A stretch of DNA of 64,000 nucleotides from Pseudoalteromonas piratica (GCF_000788395.1 NZ_CP009888.1:434001-498000), one strand, 5' to 3'. Positions 8,873 through 17,978 are shown, counted from the stretch's first letter. Made by a program: numbers and translations. The notes: generated from the letters alone by a model not told the origin.

Positions 8873-9462
8873 TACGCAGCCCCTTCTTCTCCACCAACTA
8901 AGATAGTGGTGTCATCAATGAATGTGTAAGGAGGGATCTCTAGGTTTAATGGTGCTGGTACAGCTTGGAAAACACGGCCAGCCATATCAAACTTAGAACC
9001 ATGACAAGGACAGAAGAAACCGTCTTCAGTACCTTCAACCTTTTCACCAAAACCACCGTTAAGGAAAGTTGGTGAACAACCAAGGTGAGTACAAATACCT
9101 ACAGCAACAAAGATATTCTCTTTTTGCGAACGGTACGCATTTTTTGCGAACTCTGGTTGTTGCGGCTCGTCAGAATTAGGGTCACGAAGTTGACCTTCGT
9201 GAGCTTTCATCTGCTCAAGCATTTTTGGTGTACGATTGATAACCCATACAGGTTTACCTCGCCACTCAACACGAATTAATTGTCCTGGCTCAAGCTTCGA
9301 GATATCAACTTCTACAGGCGCGCCTGCAGATTTTGCTCTCTCACTTGGGTTCCACGACGCGATAAAAGGAACAGCAGCCCCTACAGCTCCCACACCACCA
9401 ACAACAGAAGTTGCGATAGTTAGAAAGCGACGGCGGCTATTGTCTACTGGCGCATTGCTCAT
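8872..9462 (-). CDS. petA: Rieske iron-sulfur subunit of the cytochrome bc1 complex
   Basis: The ATG at 9462 is chosen over one 36 bases upstream because a GGAG lies eight bases before it and the resulting 196-residue product begins MSNAPVDNSRRRFL, the usual form. An RRRF twin-arginine signal and a membrane anchor start the protein, which is therefore exported folded by Tat. The [2Fe-2S] cluster is bound by CTHLGC and CPCHGS. It shuttles electrons from quinol at cytochrome b to cytochrome c1. It is the first gene of petABC. Confidence 0.93.
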   Translation of the reverse strand: MSNAPVDNSRRRFLTIATSVVGGVGAVGAAVPFIASWNPSERAKSAGAPVEVDISKLEPGQLIRVEWRGKPVWVINRTPKMLEQMKAHEGQLRDPNSDEPQQPEFAKNAYRSQKENIFVAVGICTHLGCSPTFLNGGFGEKVEGTEDGFFCPCHGSKFDMAGRVFQAVPAPLNLEIPPYTFIDDTTILVGGEEGAA

Positions 9463-9760
9463 CCACTCATCTCCACTATGATTCCCAACACTTGCCATAT
9501 TGAGAACATCAGTTACAGCAGTTTAAATTTTGACTTTACAAAATAGGTGCGATCATAAATAAAAGCCTTGATTAAAACAAGGTTATACGGGTCTTCAAGC
9601 ACAATTAAATTGTATTTTAGTTCGATTTATTTGAAATCACGAACACACAGCCTAAAACTGTGAAAATTCTGTGCTTTTGCAGAGCTTACCCAAAAATGAA
9701 TAAGTGAGTCCTGATAGAGATCAAAACTCTGCAAAAGTAAGTGTGAAATTCAAAGTTATT
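9463..9760. other. petA upstream region
   Basis: About 300 bases without a gene. It should hold the petABC promoter. The only structure I can point to is an exact 11-bp inverted repeat, CTTTTGCAGAG at 9674-9684 and CTCTGCAAAAG at 9727-9737, separated by 42 bases. No regulator is assigned to it. Confidence 0.4.
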
Positions 9761-9922
9761 ATACCAATTCTGTTAACTATGTGATCAGTGATAGCGTTAG
9801 ATAAATGAAATGATAACAAGGCGGAATTTTTCTTATGTAGTTGTTCTACATTGATAAATTCTAACGCAGTTAGCATGATATTTAGTCCGCTAGGATGATC
9901 AGCTATTTAAGTGAGTTGGTAT
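9761..9922 (-). repeat. MITE-like repeat, copy A
   Basis: A 162-bp noncoding segment bounded by near-perfect inverted termini, ATACCAATTC (9761-9770) and GAGTTGGTAT (9913-9922). A second copy lies at about 12244-12406 in the opposite orientation. The two share a 36-base block (9830-9865 here) with one mismatch, plus patchy similarity over the rest. Length, termini and duplication suggest a nonautonomous miniature transposable element or a similar dispersed palindromic repeat. Confidence 0.75.
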
Positions 9923-10003
9923 TAGTCGCTAAATTATGCTTTTCTGGCCACATTTGATGCAAGCCAGAGTATAGCAACCTGCGGGAGGATTAACCAATGA
10001 AAT

Positions 10004-10025
10004 AAGCGAGGAAATTCCTCGCTTT
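10004..10025 (-). terminator. Probable terminator after the TonB receptor gene
   Basis: A perfect 10-bp inverted repeat AAGCGAGGAA / TTCCTCGCTT directly after the minus-strand receptor gene. The T tract on the minus strand is short and interrupted, so strength is uncertain. Confidence 0.6.
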
Positions 10026-10039
10026 AGACTAATTTGTGA

Positions 10040-12115
10040 CTAAAATGTGAAAGAAAATCCAACGGAAGGACGCATTTCAAAGTCATCGCTCTGCTCGTTT
10101 AAAATCAAATCATCTGTCGATTTTACTTTAGTGTAGTCAAGATCAATGTAAGCAGTATTGTCTTTGGCATATAAGTTCATCACTTCCAAAATGAGTAACG
10201 CATCTAAACCAAAGAAGTCTGTTTTACGCTCAAATCGTACGTCTAAGCGATGATATGTGTCGAAACGTTCTGAAAATGGTTCGCCATACTCAGGTAAGAA
10301 ATTCCCCTCAAATTCAGGGTTTTCTCGAACTCCAACGATAGGCGTGTAAGATTGACCACTGCGCGCAGTGAAGTTGAAACCGCCATTCCAGCGTTCACTA
10401 ATTTGGTAATTAAACACCATATTAAACACCAGTGGTGTGTCGGCATAGTAGTCGCGAGTGATATCACGGCGTTCATCAGTACGTTCACTTTTGCCATAAC
10501 TTAAACTCATCCAACCGTACCAACGATCGGTTTTGTTTTTATTAATCAGTAAATCGACACCATAAGCTCTTCCCGTAACATCATTGCTATAACGTAAATA
10601 GTGGTCAGCATCGTTTTCAGTAAGCGCTAACGGTAAGTTATCCATAGTTTTGTAATAGGTTTCAATTGACCAACTCCAGTCATCCGCCAAAAACTGCTGA
10701 TAACCAACAACCGATTGATTTGCTGTTTGCGACTTTAAATTGGGGTTACCTGTATCTTCTAAAATCGTGTCAATTTCTTGCAAGCGATTGTAACTACCAT
10801 ATTTAGCCCATACAGACTGTGTTTGATTAATATGATACGTTAATCCTAAGCGAGGATGAGTAAACGCTTCATCACTGTAATCATTTTTTTGATGCTGCAC
10901 ACCAACATCAGCAATTATCGAGTCGGTAATCGTATATTGATAATTTGCACCGATAAAATAACTACCAATATCCACCTCTCTTTTCCCCGTTATGCGCTCT
11001 CCTTTTGTAAGCTCACAATCAGGGTCAAGCTCGGTACAAACATACAAAAAGGTATCGTATTCATAACTAATCGTTTTATCGAAATAAGCGGCATCAAAAG
11101 TAAGTAAGTCATCACCAGCAACATTAAAACTTAATCGCCATTTATAAGTTATGAGATCTTCTTTTTCTTCTTCAAAATAGCCTCTAGGCGTTATTGGGCT
11201 GCGGCCGTAATCTAATCGTCCAGAATGTGATAATGCACCTAAACCGGCTTTAGCTTGAAAACCTTTGCCATAATGATCCCAAATAATATTTTGGCTATCG
11301 AAGGAGCGAGAGAAATCTGCATCGCCTTGAAAATCCGGATTTTTAAGTGATAAGTCCGCTCGCTCACTAAAGCTTGCTGCGGCACTATCCTCTGCCCCCG
11401 TGAACAATACACTTAATACATTACTACTATTAACATCCCAGACAAATTTGCTTTGGTAATCATAGTCATCTGGCGCTTCATTAACCGTTATGCCTGTACT
11501 TTCTCCATCTTCATCTTCGATTTCTTCACCTTCTGAAAAAAATAATGGCAATGTGCTTTTTCGCCCAGAAAGGTAAAAAGCGATATCATCGGTCAGCGCC
11601 CCTTCAACAAAAACCCCCGCTTTAAACATAGTAAAATCAACTGTGGTTTTGATATTCTGATTTTTTGGGTTGCGCAGTGTGACATCAAATACAGCACCGG
11701 TTGCATCACTAAAACTTGTGCCATAGCCTGCGGAATAAAGGCGAAAGTCTTGCACTAAGTATTTATTAAAAATCGAGCTGCCAAAGTCATGGAAAATATA
11801 ACCTGCAGGCATAAAGTCAACTTCAAAGTAATTATCATCTGGCGATGAACCTCTAACAGCAGGCTCCCCCATTGAACCGCCTGCGGCAACCACACCGGGT
11901 AATGCATATACCGCTAGCAATGGGTCACCTAACGCACCAGGCATATTAATCAGCTTTTCAGCATCTTCGGTAATTTCAGTAAGCACACTTGAGCGTTTCG
12001 ATACCACTTGAATGCGTTCAATATTTGGTTCATTGCTTTGCTTAGCAAATGTACTATTGGCAAAAACGGCTGCTATTGCCGCTGCCACCAATGACATACG
12101 TTTAAATGAAGTCAT
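10040..12115 (-). CDS. TonB-dependent outer-membrane receptor
   Basis: A 691-residue receptor starting at the ATG at 12115, which has an AAGGAA ribosome binding site at good spacing; an upstream in-frame TTG at 12133 is less likely. A signal peptide ends near NSTFA, a TonB-box-like ERIQVVS follows, then a plug domain (about residues 45-160) including the PAVRGSSPDD segment. The rest is a 22-strand-type barrel ending in phenylalanine, as expected for BAM-dependent insertion. It imports an unknown ligand using TonB energy. The gene stands alone between two inverted repeat copies. Confidence 0.88.
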   Translation of the reverse strand: MTSFKRMSLVAAAIAAVFANSTFAKQSNEPNIERIQVVSKRSSVLTEITEDAEKLINMPGALGDPLLAVYALPGVVAAGGSMGEPAVRGSSPDDNYFEVDFMPAGYIFHDFGSSIFNKYLVQDFRLYSAGYGTSFSDATGAVFDVTLRNPKNQNIKTTVDFTMFKAGVFVEGALTDDIAFYLSGRKSTLPLFFSEGEEIEDEDGESTGITVNEAPDDYDYQSKFVWDVNSSNVLSVLFTGAEDSAAASFSERADLSLKNPDFQGDADFSRSFDSQNIIWDHYGKGFQAKAGLGALSHSGRLDYGRSPITPRGYFEEEKEDLITYKWRLSFNVAGDDLLTFDAAYFDKTISYEYDTFLYVCTELDPDCELTKGERITGKREVDIGSYFIGANYQYTITDSIIADVGVQHQKNDYSDEAFTHPRLGLTYHINQTQSVWAKYGSYNRLQEIDTILEDTGNPNLKSQTANQSVVGYQQFLADDWSWSIETYYKTMDNLPLALTENDADHYLRYSNDVTGRAYGVDLLINKNKTDRWYGWMSLSYGKSERTDERRDITRDYYADTPLVFNMVFNYQISERWNGGFNFTARSGQSYTPIVGVRENPEFEGNFLPEYGEPFSERFDTYHRLDVRFERKTDFFGLDALLILEVMNLYAKDNTAYIDLDYTKVKSTDDLILNEQSDDFEMRPSVGFSFTF

Positions 12116-12243
12116 ATCATTTCCTTGATACAATTTATTTGTAGAGTAAGTAACGCGGAAATTTTACTGCTTCACACTGTAAGTGACTGTGGGAAATTGT
12201 TGAGAAGTGTAGTGAGGCGTAACAAAGGGTTTTGGCAATAATT

Positions 12244-12406
12244 TTACCAGTTCACTTAAGTAACTAGTCATCCTGTCGGACTAATTATCATGCTTACTAC
12301 GTTAGAATTTATCAATGGAGAACAACTACATAAGAAGAACCACGCCTAGTTATCGTTTCATGGTTACAGCGCTAACCTTGCACACGTACTTAACAAAATT
12401 GGTATT
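12244..12406 (+). repeat. MITE-like repeat, copy B
   Basis: A noncoding segment of about 163 bp matching copy A (9761-9922) in inverted orientation; the conserved block is at 12301-12336. The ends, TACCAGTTC at the left and AATTGGTATTA at the right, are inverted like those of copy A. It lies between the TonB receptor promoter region and the rpsI terminator. No open frame of note is inside it. Confidence 0.72.
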
Positions 12407-12447
12407 AGAAAGTTGATAAAAACTAAAAAGAAGGAATTTTAGGCAAT

Positions 12448-12475
12448 AAAAAACCCGAGCAAAAACTCGGGTTTT
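12448..12475 (-). terminator. Rho-independent terminator after rpsI
   Basis: ACCCGAG and CTCGGGT arms with a six-base loop, and A and T tracts on both sides. It ends the rplM-rpsI transcript. Confidence 0.87.
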
Positions 12476-12498
12476 GTAATTCTTGTAAACGTAAAAAA

Positions 12499-12888
12499 TT
12501 AACGTTTTGAGAATTGAGTGTTCTTACGTGCTTTCTTAAGACCCACTTTCTTACGCTCAACTTTACGAGCGTCGCGAGTAACGAAGCCAGCTTTACGAAG
12601 TGGTGAACGAAGAGACTCGTCAAACTCCATAAGCGCACGAGTAATACCGTGACGGATAGCACCCGCTTGACCAGTAGAACCACCACCTTCAACAGTGATG
12701 TAAAGGTCAAACTTTTCAGTCATTTCAACTAGCTCTAACGGCTGACGAACAACCATGCGAGAAGTTTCGCGACCGAAATATTCTTCGATAGAACGTTGAT
12801 TGATTACGATGTTGCCAGTACCTGGGCGTAAGAATACGCGAGCACTTGAACTTTTACGACGACCTGTACCGTAGTATTGATTTGCCAT
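12499..12888 (-). CDS. rpsI: 30S ribosomal protein S9
   Basis: A 129-residue protein matching S9 throughout, including [16 protein letters not shown] at the start and the basic C-terminal tail ending in QFSKR, which reaches the P-site tRNA. It is the second gene of rplM-rpsI, 12 bp after rplM, and is followed by a terminator. Confidence 0.97.
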   Translation of the reverse strand: MANQYYGTGRRKSSSARVFLRPGTGNIVINQRSIEEYFGRETSRMVVRQPLELVEMTEKFDLYITVEGGGSTGQAGAIRHGITRALMEFDESLRSPLRKAGFVTRDARKVERKKVGLKKARKNTQFSKR

Positions 12889-12900
12889 GAGTTATGCTCC

Positions 12901-13329
12901 TTAAATGTCCAGTACTTGAGGCTGTTGAGCAACGTGTGCGTGCTCTGAACCTGCGTATACTTTTAGTTTACGGTACATTTCACGACCTAGAGGGCCTTTT
13001 GGTAACATACCTTTAACTGCTTTTTCGATGATCATTTCAGGCTTTTTAGCTTGAAGCTTATCGAAAGTGATAGACTTAAGACCACCTGGGAAACCAGTGT
13101 GAGCATAGTACATCTTATCAGTCGTCTTGTTACCTGTTACAGTAACTTTCTCAGCGTTAATAACGATGATGTAATCACCAGTATCTACGTGAGGAGTATA
13201 TTCAGCTTTATGCTTACCGCGTAGACGGCGAGCGATTTCAGTAGCGATACGACCTAAAGTTTTGCCTTCAGCGTCAACTACGTACCAGTCACGTTTTACA
13301 GATTCTGGCTTAGCAACAAACGTTTTCAT
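12901..13329 (-). CDS. rplM: 50S ribosomal protein L13
   Basis: A 142-residue protein, the same length as E. coli L13, with family segments [15 protein letters not shown] and [10 protein letters not shown]. It is an early-assembly protein of the large subunit. It is the first gene of rplM-rpsI. In E. coli this operon is autoregulated through its mRNA leader; a short hairpin lies in the leader here (13367-13384). Confidence 0.97.
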   Translation of the reverse strand: MKTFVAKPESVKRDWYVVDAEGKTLGRIATEIARRLRGKHKAEYTPHVDTGDYIIVINAEKVTVTGNKTTDKMYYAHTGFPGGLKSITFDKLQAKKPEMIIEKAVKGMLPKGPLGREMYRKLKVYAGSEHAHVAQQPQVLDI

Positions 13330-13366
13330 TTATTAAAAATCCAATGTTTACAATTTAAAAACCACA

Positions 13367-13384
13367 AGCAGAAAAATTTCTGCT
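13367..13384 (-). promoter_or_regulatory. Hairpin in the rplM 5' leader
   Basis: A perfect 8-bp inverted repeat, AGCAGAAA / TTTCTGCT, starts 38 bases upstream of the rplM ATG. It could be part of an L13-responsive leader, but I cannot show that it matches a known leader family. Confidence 0.35.
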
Positions 13385-13617
13385 GCTCTATTACACTTGC
13401 TTCAACCCCTTCGAGCTCAAGACTTAAAACCCTCAGCTGTGGCTAAACTAACCGAGGTAGAACGGTAAGTGGCGGACGCGGATTATAGCAAGGCCTGGAT
13501 AGTTTTTCTACTAATAATTTGAGGAAAATAAAGGTTTTTGGCTGCGAGTAAGGGGTTGAGTAGGATTTTGAAACATTGAGTAAAATTTCAGCACTTACCT
13601 CCATGTATTTTAATAAA

Positions 13618-14039
13618 CCCCATCCATGGGGCTCATGTCACTTTTCTTTGTCTCGCCAAAAATAAAGTAACCAAAAGAAAGGCGGCCGTACAATCAAACT
13701 TAACCCTCAAAGTAGCTTTAAATTTAAAGATAAACGTCATAAATCGATATCCCTATCTCAGTATGACTTACTCGACACGCTCCGCTTCCAGTCTCGTATT
13801 ATCAATTAAAACCCACTTGTCGGGTTTGATTGAAACGGAATGGCTAGCTTGATGGCGTTTATGTTCACATTTAAAAATTATTTGAAGATAAGTTTGATTT
13901 CGGGGCGGCTTTTATTACGAAATACATACGTATATTTCACCCTTCGGGCCAGCTTCGCTGTTCAAATTTATTCCCGATAAATTTGTGGTTCGTTTTTACC
14001 GATTAAAAAAGAATGAACGAGTGCACCATGGATGGTGCA
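13618..14039. repeat. Large imperfect palindromic element with hairpin termini
   Basis: A noncoding element of about 420 bp in the gap between rplM and the next gene. The left end is a hairpin CCCCAT-CC-ATGGGG (13618-13631) and the right end is TGCACCAT-GG-ATGGTGCA (14022-14039). The ends share the core CCATCCATGG as an inverted repeat. Inside, a left arm (about 13681-13741) pairs imperfectly with a right arm (about 13852-13909), both containing an ATCAAACTTA-type segment, and a small AAACCC/GGGTTT hairpin lies between them. The left part resembles AT-rich intergenic sequence that I recall as dispersed in marine gammaproteobacteria. Confidence 0.65.
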
Positions 14040-14195
14040 AGATAATAACAGGGAAGTAGAAACAAAAATGAACTTAATCACTAAGACTAAATGCCCACTT
14101 CCACAACAAAATAAACTACCCTACAATCAACCTCTCATCCAGCAACCTCCCCTGTATTGCTACAAACATAAAATAATCACCATAAGAAAAAGATT

Positions 14196-14747
14196 ATGTA
14201 TTTAAAATCACTGCTTACAGCAATACTATTTTCAAGCTTTTCACTAAACGCGACGCAAAGCCTAGATGCGAAACAATGGCGTTTCGCAGTAGACCCACAC
14301 GGCAGTACTGCAAGCTATGAAGAACCATTAGTAAAAAAAGATTATGTGGGTATAGCGTTCAACCGCGTACCACGTGTCGATAAGCAAAATAATTCATGGG
14401 TGGAGTTAATTTACGATCTGCCCAAAAAATCCCTGGAAGGTATCACAAGTATCGAGATCACTTATCAAAGCGATAAACCGTTAGTGGTTAAGTTATCGCA
14501 GAAAGATTATGGTGGAACAGGTGATAAAAGTTATGCGCACTATCAAACAATATTGCCAAGTGCGAATAAATGGCAAACGCACTCATTAACTTTCGATAAT
14601 TTCAGCCGCCCAAAATGGACACCAAGCTGGTCTAAAGATAAAGGCGTCACAAAAGCTAATGTTTCTGCACTTTATTTTGTGCCAAATCTAACCGATGAAA
14701 AAGGCGGTAACGCGTGGCTAAAAATTAAAAAAGTAAAGTTGCAGTAG
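14196..14747 (+). CDS. Small secreted protein, beta-sandwich carbohydrate-binding-like
   Basis: A 183-residue protein with a signal peptide (cleavage likely after NAT-QS near residue 20). The rest looks like one galactose-binding or CBM-type jelly roll: a first strand around KQWRFAVDPHG, alternating strands such as SIEITYQSDKPLVVKLSQ, and a final strand with KIKKVKL. No catalytic motif is visible. Such domains often bind polysaccharide; an extracellular glycan-binding role is an inference from fold pattern only. It is a single gene, with a palindromic element upstream and a terminator downstream. Confidence 0.6.
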   Translation: MYLKSLLTAILFSSFSLNATQSLDAKQWRFAVDPHGSTASYEEPLVKKDYVGIAFNRVPRVDKQNNSWVELIYDLPKKSLEGITSIEITYQSDKPLVVKLSQKDYGGTGDKSYAHYQTILPSANKWQTHSLTFDNFSRPKWTPSWSKDKGVTKANVSALYFVPNLTDEKGGNAWLKIKKVKLQ

Positions 14748-14759
14748 AAAAGAAAGGTT

Positions 14760-14790
14760 AAAGAAACTAGGCCTAAGTTCTAGTTTCTTT
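14760..14790. terminator. Bidirectional terminator between convergent genes
   Basis: An exact 11-bp inverted repeat AAAGAAACTAG / CTAGTTTCTTT with a 9-base loop. It lies between the secreted-protein gene and zapE, which converge. Confidence 0.7.
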
Positions 14791-14807
14791 ACGTTAAACA
14801 CGTCTCG

Positions 14808-15905
14808 TTAGGCTAAATGCTCACGCCCTAAGTACTCTAAACTTTGCATTTCTTGTAAGCGGCTAATACAGCGTTTAAATTCAAAGTCTAAAATACCGCC
14901 TGTATAAAGTTCTTCTAACGGTGCGATGGCAGAAATAATTAATGTAACATTGCGCTCGTAAAACTCATCAACCAAAGCAATAAAGCGGCGCGCTGCATCA
15001 TCGTTAGCATGTTCTGAACCCATATATTTTACATTTGAAAGTAGCACAGTGTGATAAATCCGGCTGAGCTCCATGTAATCTACTTGGCTGCGCGCAGTTT
15101 CGCATAGCTCGCTAAATTCAAACATTACAATACTGTCAGCTTCCATTCGAGTTGTTAGATTGCGCCCTTCAACCTCGATAACTTTGTCTTTATGACCAGG
15201 CTCTGGCGATAACTTATCAAAGTATTCATATAAATTTTTATCTGCTTGAGCATCTAGTGGGCTATGATAGATCTCCGCTTGTTCCAGTGTACGCAAACGG
15301 TAATCAATACCCGAATCAACATTAACCACTTCGGTATTTGCTTTAACTAAATCGATCGCAGGCAAAAATCGCGCACGCTGAAGACCATTGCGATATAGCT
15401 CATCAGGTACAATATTGGACGTAGCAACTAAAACGATATCGCGTTTGAATAGCTCCTGCATCAAGCCACCAAGCAACATTGCATCGGTTATATCTTGCAC
15501 AAAAAATTCATCAAAACAGATAATATCGGCTTCACTTTTAAATTTATCTGCCACCTTTTCAAGAGGATCTTGAACGTCTTTAAGCAGTTTAAGCTCATCA
15601 TGTACGCGATGCATAAAGCGGTGAAAATGCACACGCATTTTGCGCTCAAATGGCAAGGCTTCAAAAAACGTATCAACAAGATAAGTTTTGCCACGCCCTA
15701 CGCCACCCCAAAAATATAACCCTTTGATTTCACGTTTTTCAGGCTTTGAGAAAAGCTTGGCAAAGAAACCTTTTTTAACTGGAGGTTGCGCCGTTAAATC
15801 GTCATATAAACGCTGCAAATGTCGCACCGCATTTTCTTGCGCGGCATCATGGTGAAAATCATCACGCGTCAAATCTTGTTGATATTTTTGCCAAGGGGTC
15901 ATCAT
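14808..15905 (-). CDS. zapE: ZapE, cell-division AFG1-like ATPase
   Basis: A 365-residue P-loop ATPase of the AFG1/ZapE family. Walker A is GGVGRGKT at residues 67-74 and Walker B lies in IICFDEFFVQD. An arginine-bearing segment ATSNIVPDELYRNGLQR is typical of the family. ZapE acts at the Z ring during constriction and is known to destabilise FtsZ polymers under stress. It is divergent from zapG, as is common in this group. Confidence 0.93.
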   Translation of the reverse strand: MMTPWQKYQQDLTRDDFHHDAAQENAVRHLQRLYDDLTAQPPVKKGFFAKLFSKPEKREIKGLYFWGGVGRGKTYLVDTFFEALPFERKMRVHFHRFMHRVHDELKLLKDVQDPLEKVADKFKSEADIICFDEFFVQDITDAMLLGGLMQELFKRDIVLVATSNIVPDELYRNGLQRARFLPAIDLVKANTEVVNVDSGIDYRLRTLEQAEIYHSPLDAQADKNLYEYFDKLSPEPGHKDKVIEVEGRNLTTRMEADSIVMFEFSELCETARSQVDYMELSRIYHTVLLSNVKYMGSEHANDDAARRFIALVDEFYERNVTLIISAIAPLEELYTGGILDFEFKRCISRLQEMQSLEYLGREHLA

Positions 15906-16008
15906 AAATACAAAGAGTTACTTAAAATTTGATGTAAAATATTAACACGAGCGCAATCAAAGCGTATATTTAAAGTATGTATTTTCAAAAATTATAAGGC
16001 TTAATAAT

Positions 16009-16467
16009 ATGAGTACAGCCATTTGGATCACCTTATTAGTTGCGACAGCCATAGCAAGTTTTTTCACCGGAAGCCTACTTACTAAACGTCAATATGAACA
16101 TGACGAGCTCGAGAAAGAAGTAGAAAAAGCGCAAAATGACCTCGAGCAGTTTAAACAAGATGTGGGAGATCATGTCGCTCACACCAATAAACTGATGGGA
16201 AAAATGCAAGACAGTTACCTTCAACTTGTTAAGCACATGGAAGAAACAAATAAACTACTCGTCGCTAAAAACGACAGTGAAGTTGTTCCTTTCTTTTCCC
16301 AAGAAGCCACTGAAATTTTGCCTGAAACACGTAATAACGATGTAACACGCACTGAGATCCTTGCGAGAAATGCAGAATTACAAGCACCGCCAGCAGACTT
16401 TGTTACCGGCGAAACAGGTATTTTTAGAGGTGATAGTTCAGAAAATAAGCAATCAGAAAGTGCTTAA
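16009..16467 (+). CDS. zapG: ZapG/YhcB family cell-division membrane protein (DUF1043)
   Basis: A 152-residue protein. One N-terminal membrane helix (residues 5-24) is followed by a long charged coiled coil (about 30-90) and a disordered acidic tail. This is the YhcB/ZapG plan; the family helps coordinate septum formation and envelope growth. The segment with QDVGDHVAHTNKLMGKM is characteristic. It lies between divergent zapE and degQ, its usual neighbours. Confidence 0.88.
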   Translation: MSTAIWITLLVATAIASFFTGSLLTKRQYEHDELEKEVEKAQNDLEQFKQDVGDHVAHTNKLMGKMQDSYLQLVKHMEETNKLLVAKNDSEVVPFFSQEATEILPETRNNDVTRTEILARNAELQAPPADFVTGETGIFRGDSSENKQSESA

Positions 16468-16514
16468 TCGCATCTTGATGAACTTTTTTTTGACCCCATA
16501 GTCATTATAAGTAA

Positions 16515-16556
16515 CTGGCCAATTTGTGGCGTACTAGCACAGTACAAATTGGCTAC
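16515..16556 (+). promoter_or_regulatory. Long-arm hairpin upstream of degQ
   Basis: GCCAATTTGT (16518-16527) and ACAAATTGGC (16544-16553) form a perfect 10-bp stem, with GTAC/GTAC in the loop region. It lies between zapG and degQ, about 30 bases before the degQ start. A T-rich stretch follows after a few bases, so it may be the zapG terminator or an operator or mRNA element. Confidence 0.5.
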
Positions 16557-16586
16557 CTTTTTGATTTAAGGAGCGTTATTTTGACT

Positions 16587-17951
16587 ATGAAAACAAAATT
16601 ATCTGTATTAAGCGCAGCAATTCTTTCCGCTACTTTATTAGTTTCTCCGGCGATTAGTCACGCAAAATTACCTGTTTCGGTTAACGGCCAACAACTACCT
16701 ACCCTTGCACCTATGCTCGACAAAGTGACTCCTGGTGTGGTGAGCATCCGTGTTTCTGGTTCAAAAGAAGTGCGCCAGCGCGTAGACCCATTTGACTTCT
16801 TTTTTGGCAACCCTCAGCGACAACCGCGCGCTGAAAAGCGCCCTTTCAGCGGTTTAGGTTCAGGGGTAATTATTGATGCCAGCGATGGTCACATTGTTAC
16901 TAACAATCATGTTATTCAAGATGCCGAAAAAATTATTGTTACCCTTCAAGATGGTCGCGAGTTTGAAGCAAAACTGGTAGGCAGTGATCCGCAATCTGAT
17001 ATTGCGTTGCTAGAGGTAGACGGTGATGACTTAACCGAAGTGAAACTAGCAGATTCCGACGAGCTTCGTGTTGGTGATTTCTCTGTTGCTATTGGTAATC
17101 CCTTCGGCTTAAGCCATACAGTTACCTCGGGTATCGTAAGTGCGCTTGGTCGCTCAGGCCTTAATATTGAAGGTTATGAAGACTTTATTCAAACCGATGC
17201 AGCAATCAACCAAGGTAACTCAGGTGGTGCATTGGTAAACCTTAATGGTGAGCTTATTGGTATTAATACTGCAATTTTAGGTGCCTCTGGCGGGAATGTA
17301 GGTATCGGCTTTGCCATTCCATCAAATATGATGAAAAGTCTCGTTGACCAAATTTTAGAATATGGTGAAGTACGCCGTGGTAGCCTCGGTATCTTAGGTA
17401 GCAATGTCAATGCTGGCGTCGCAAAAGCATTTGGTTTAGAAACCAAGCAAGGTGCAATTGTTAATGAGATTATCGAAGATAGTGCAGCAGAAAAAGCTGG
17501 CCTAAAAGTCAATGATGTTATTGTCAGTATCGACGGTAAGAAAATTCACAGCTTTATGGAGCTGCGTAGCAAAATAGCAACGTCAGGAGAAGGTAAAACA
17601 GTTAAGCTAGGCATTATTCGTGATGGCAAGAATAAAACCGTTAAAGTAAAACTTGGCGGCATGTCAGATACTGCAACGGCTGCAGATAAAATGCATCGTA
17701 ATTTAACTGGCGCAACACTTGAAGCTGGCCAAACGGATGACGGCAAAGAAGGTGTTGTTATCAAGTCGATTGATTCAAATCGTGCCCCAGCAGCACGTGT
17801 AGGGTTAGAGGAAGGTGATGTTATCTTAATGGTAAACCGCACGCGTGTTGAATCTGTTCGCGACTTAAGTAAGGCTGTTGACGATGTAGAGGGATACATC
17901 TTCCTTCGTGTTCAACGTGGCACACGAATTTTTAACGTACAGATTCAATAA
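16587..17951 (+). CDS. degQ: DegQ/DegP family periplasmic serine protease
   Basis: A 454-residue HtrA protease. A signal peptide ends near ISHA. The trypsin-like domain carries H108, D138 and S212 (in GNSGGA), and two PDZ domains follow (about residues 270-350 and 365-450). It degrades or refolds misfolded envelope proteins. The ATG at 16587 starts a normal signal peptide; the AAGGAG at 16568-16573 is better spaced for a TTG at 16581, which would add two residues. It is followed by a terminator and degS. Confidence 0.93.
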   Translation: MKTKLSVLSAAILSATLLVSPAISHAKLPVSVNGQQLPTLAPMLDKVTPGVVSIRVSGSKEVRQRVDPFDFFFGNPQRQPRAEKRPFSGLGSGVIIDASDGHIVTNNHVIQDAEKIIVTLQDGREFEAKLVGSDPQSDIALLEVDGDDLTEVKLADSDELRVGDFSVAIGNPFGLSHTVTSGIVSALGRSGLNIEGYEDFIQTDAAINQGNSGGALVNLNGELIGINTAILGASGGNVGIGFAIPSNMMKSLVDQILEYGEVRRGSLGILGSNVNAGVAKAFGLETKQGAIVNEIIEDSAAEKAGLKVNDVIVSIDGKKIHSFMELRSKIATSGEGKTVKLGIIRDGKNKTVKVKLGGMSDTATAADKMHRNLTGATLEAGQTDDGKEGVVIKSIDSNRAPAARVGLEEGDVILMVNRTRVESVRDLSKAVDDVEGYIFLRVQRGTRIFNVQIQ

Positions 17952-17978
17952 TTCAATTTCATACAACTTGCTACATCA

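Noticed and set aside
9463..10039. A missed small gene or tRNA in the petA-TonB receptor gap
   Set aside because: The gap is explained by the petA upstream region, repeat copy A and a terminator; no tRNA cloverleaf or good start site was found.
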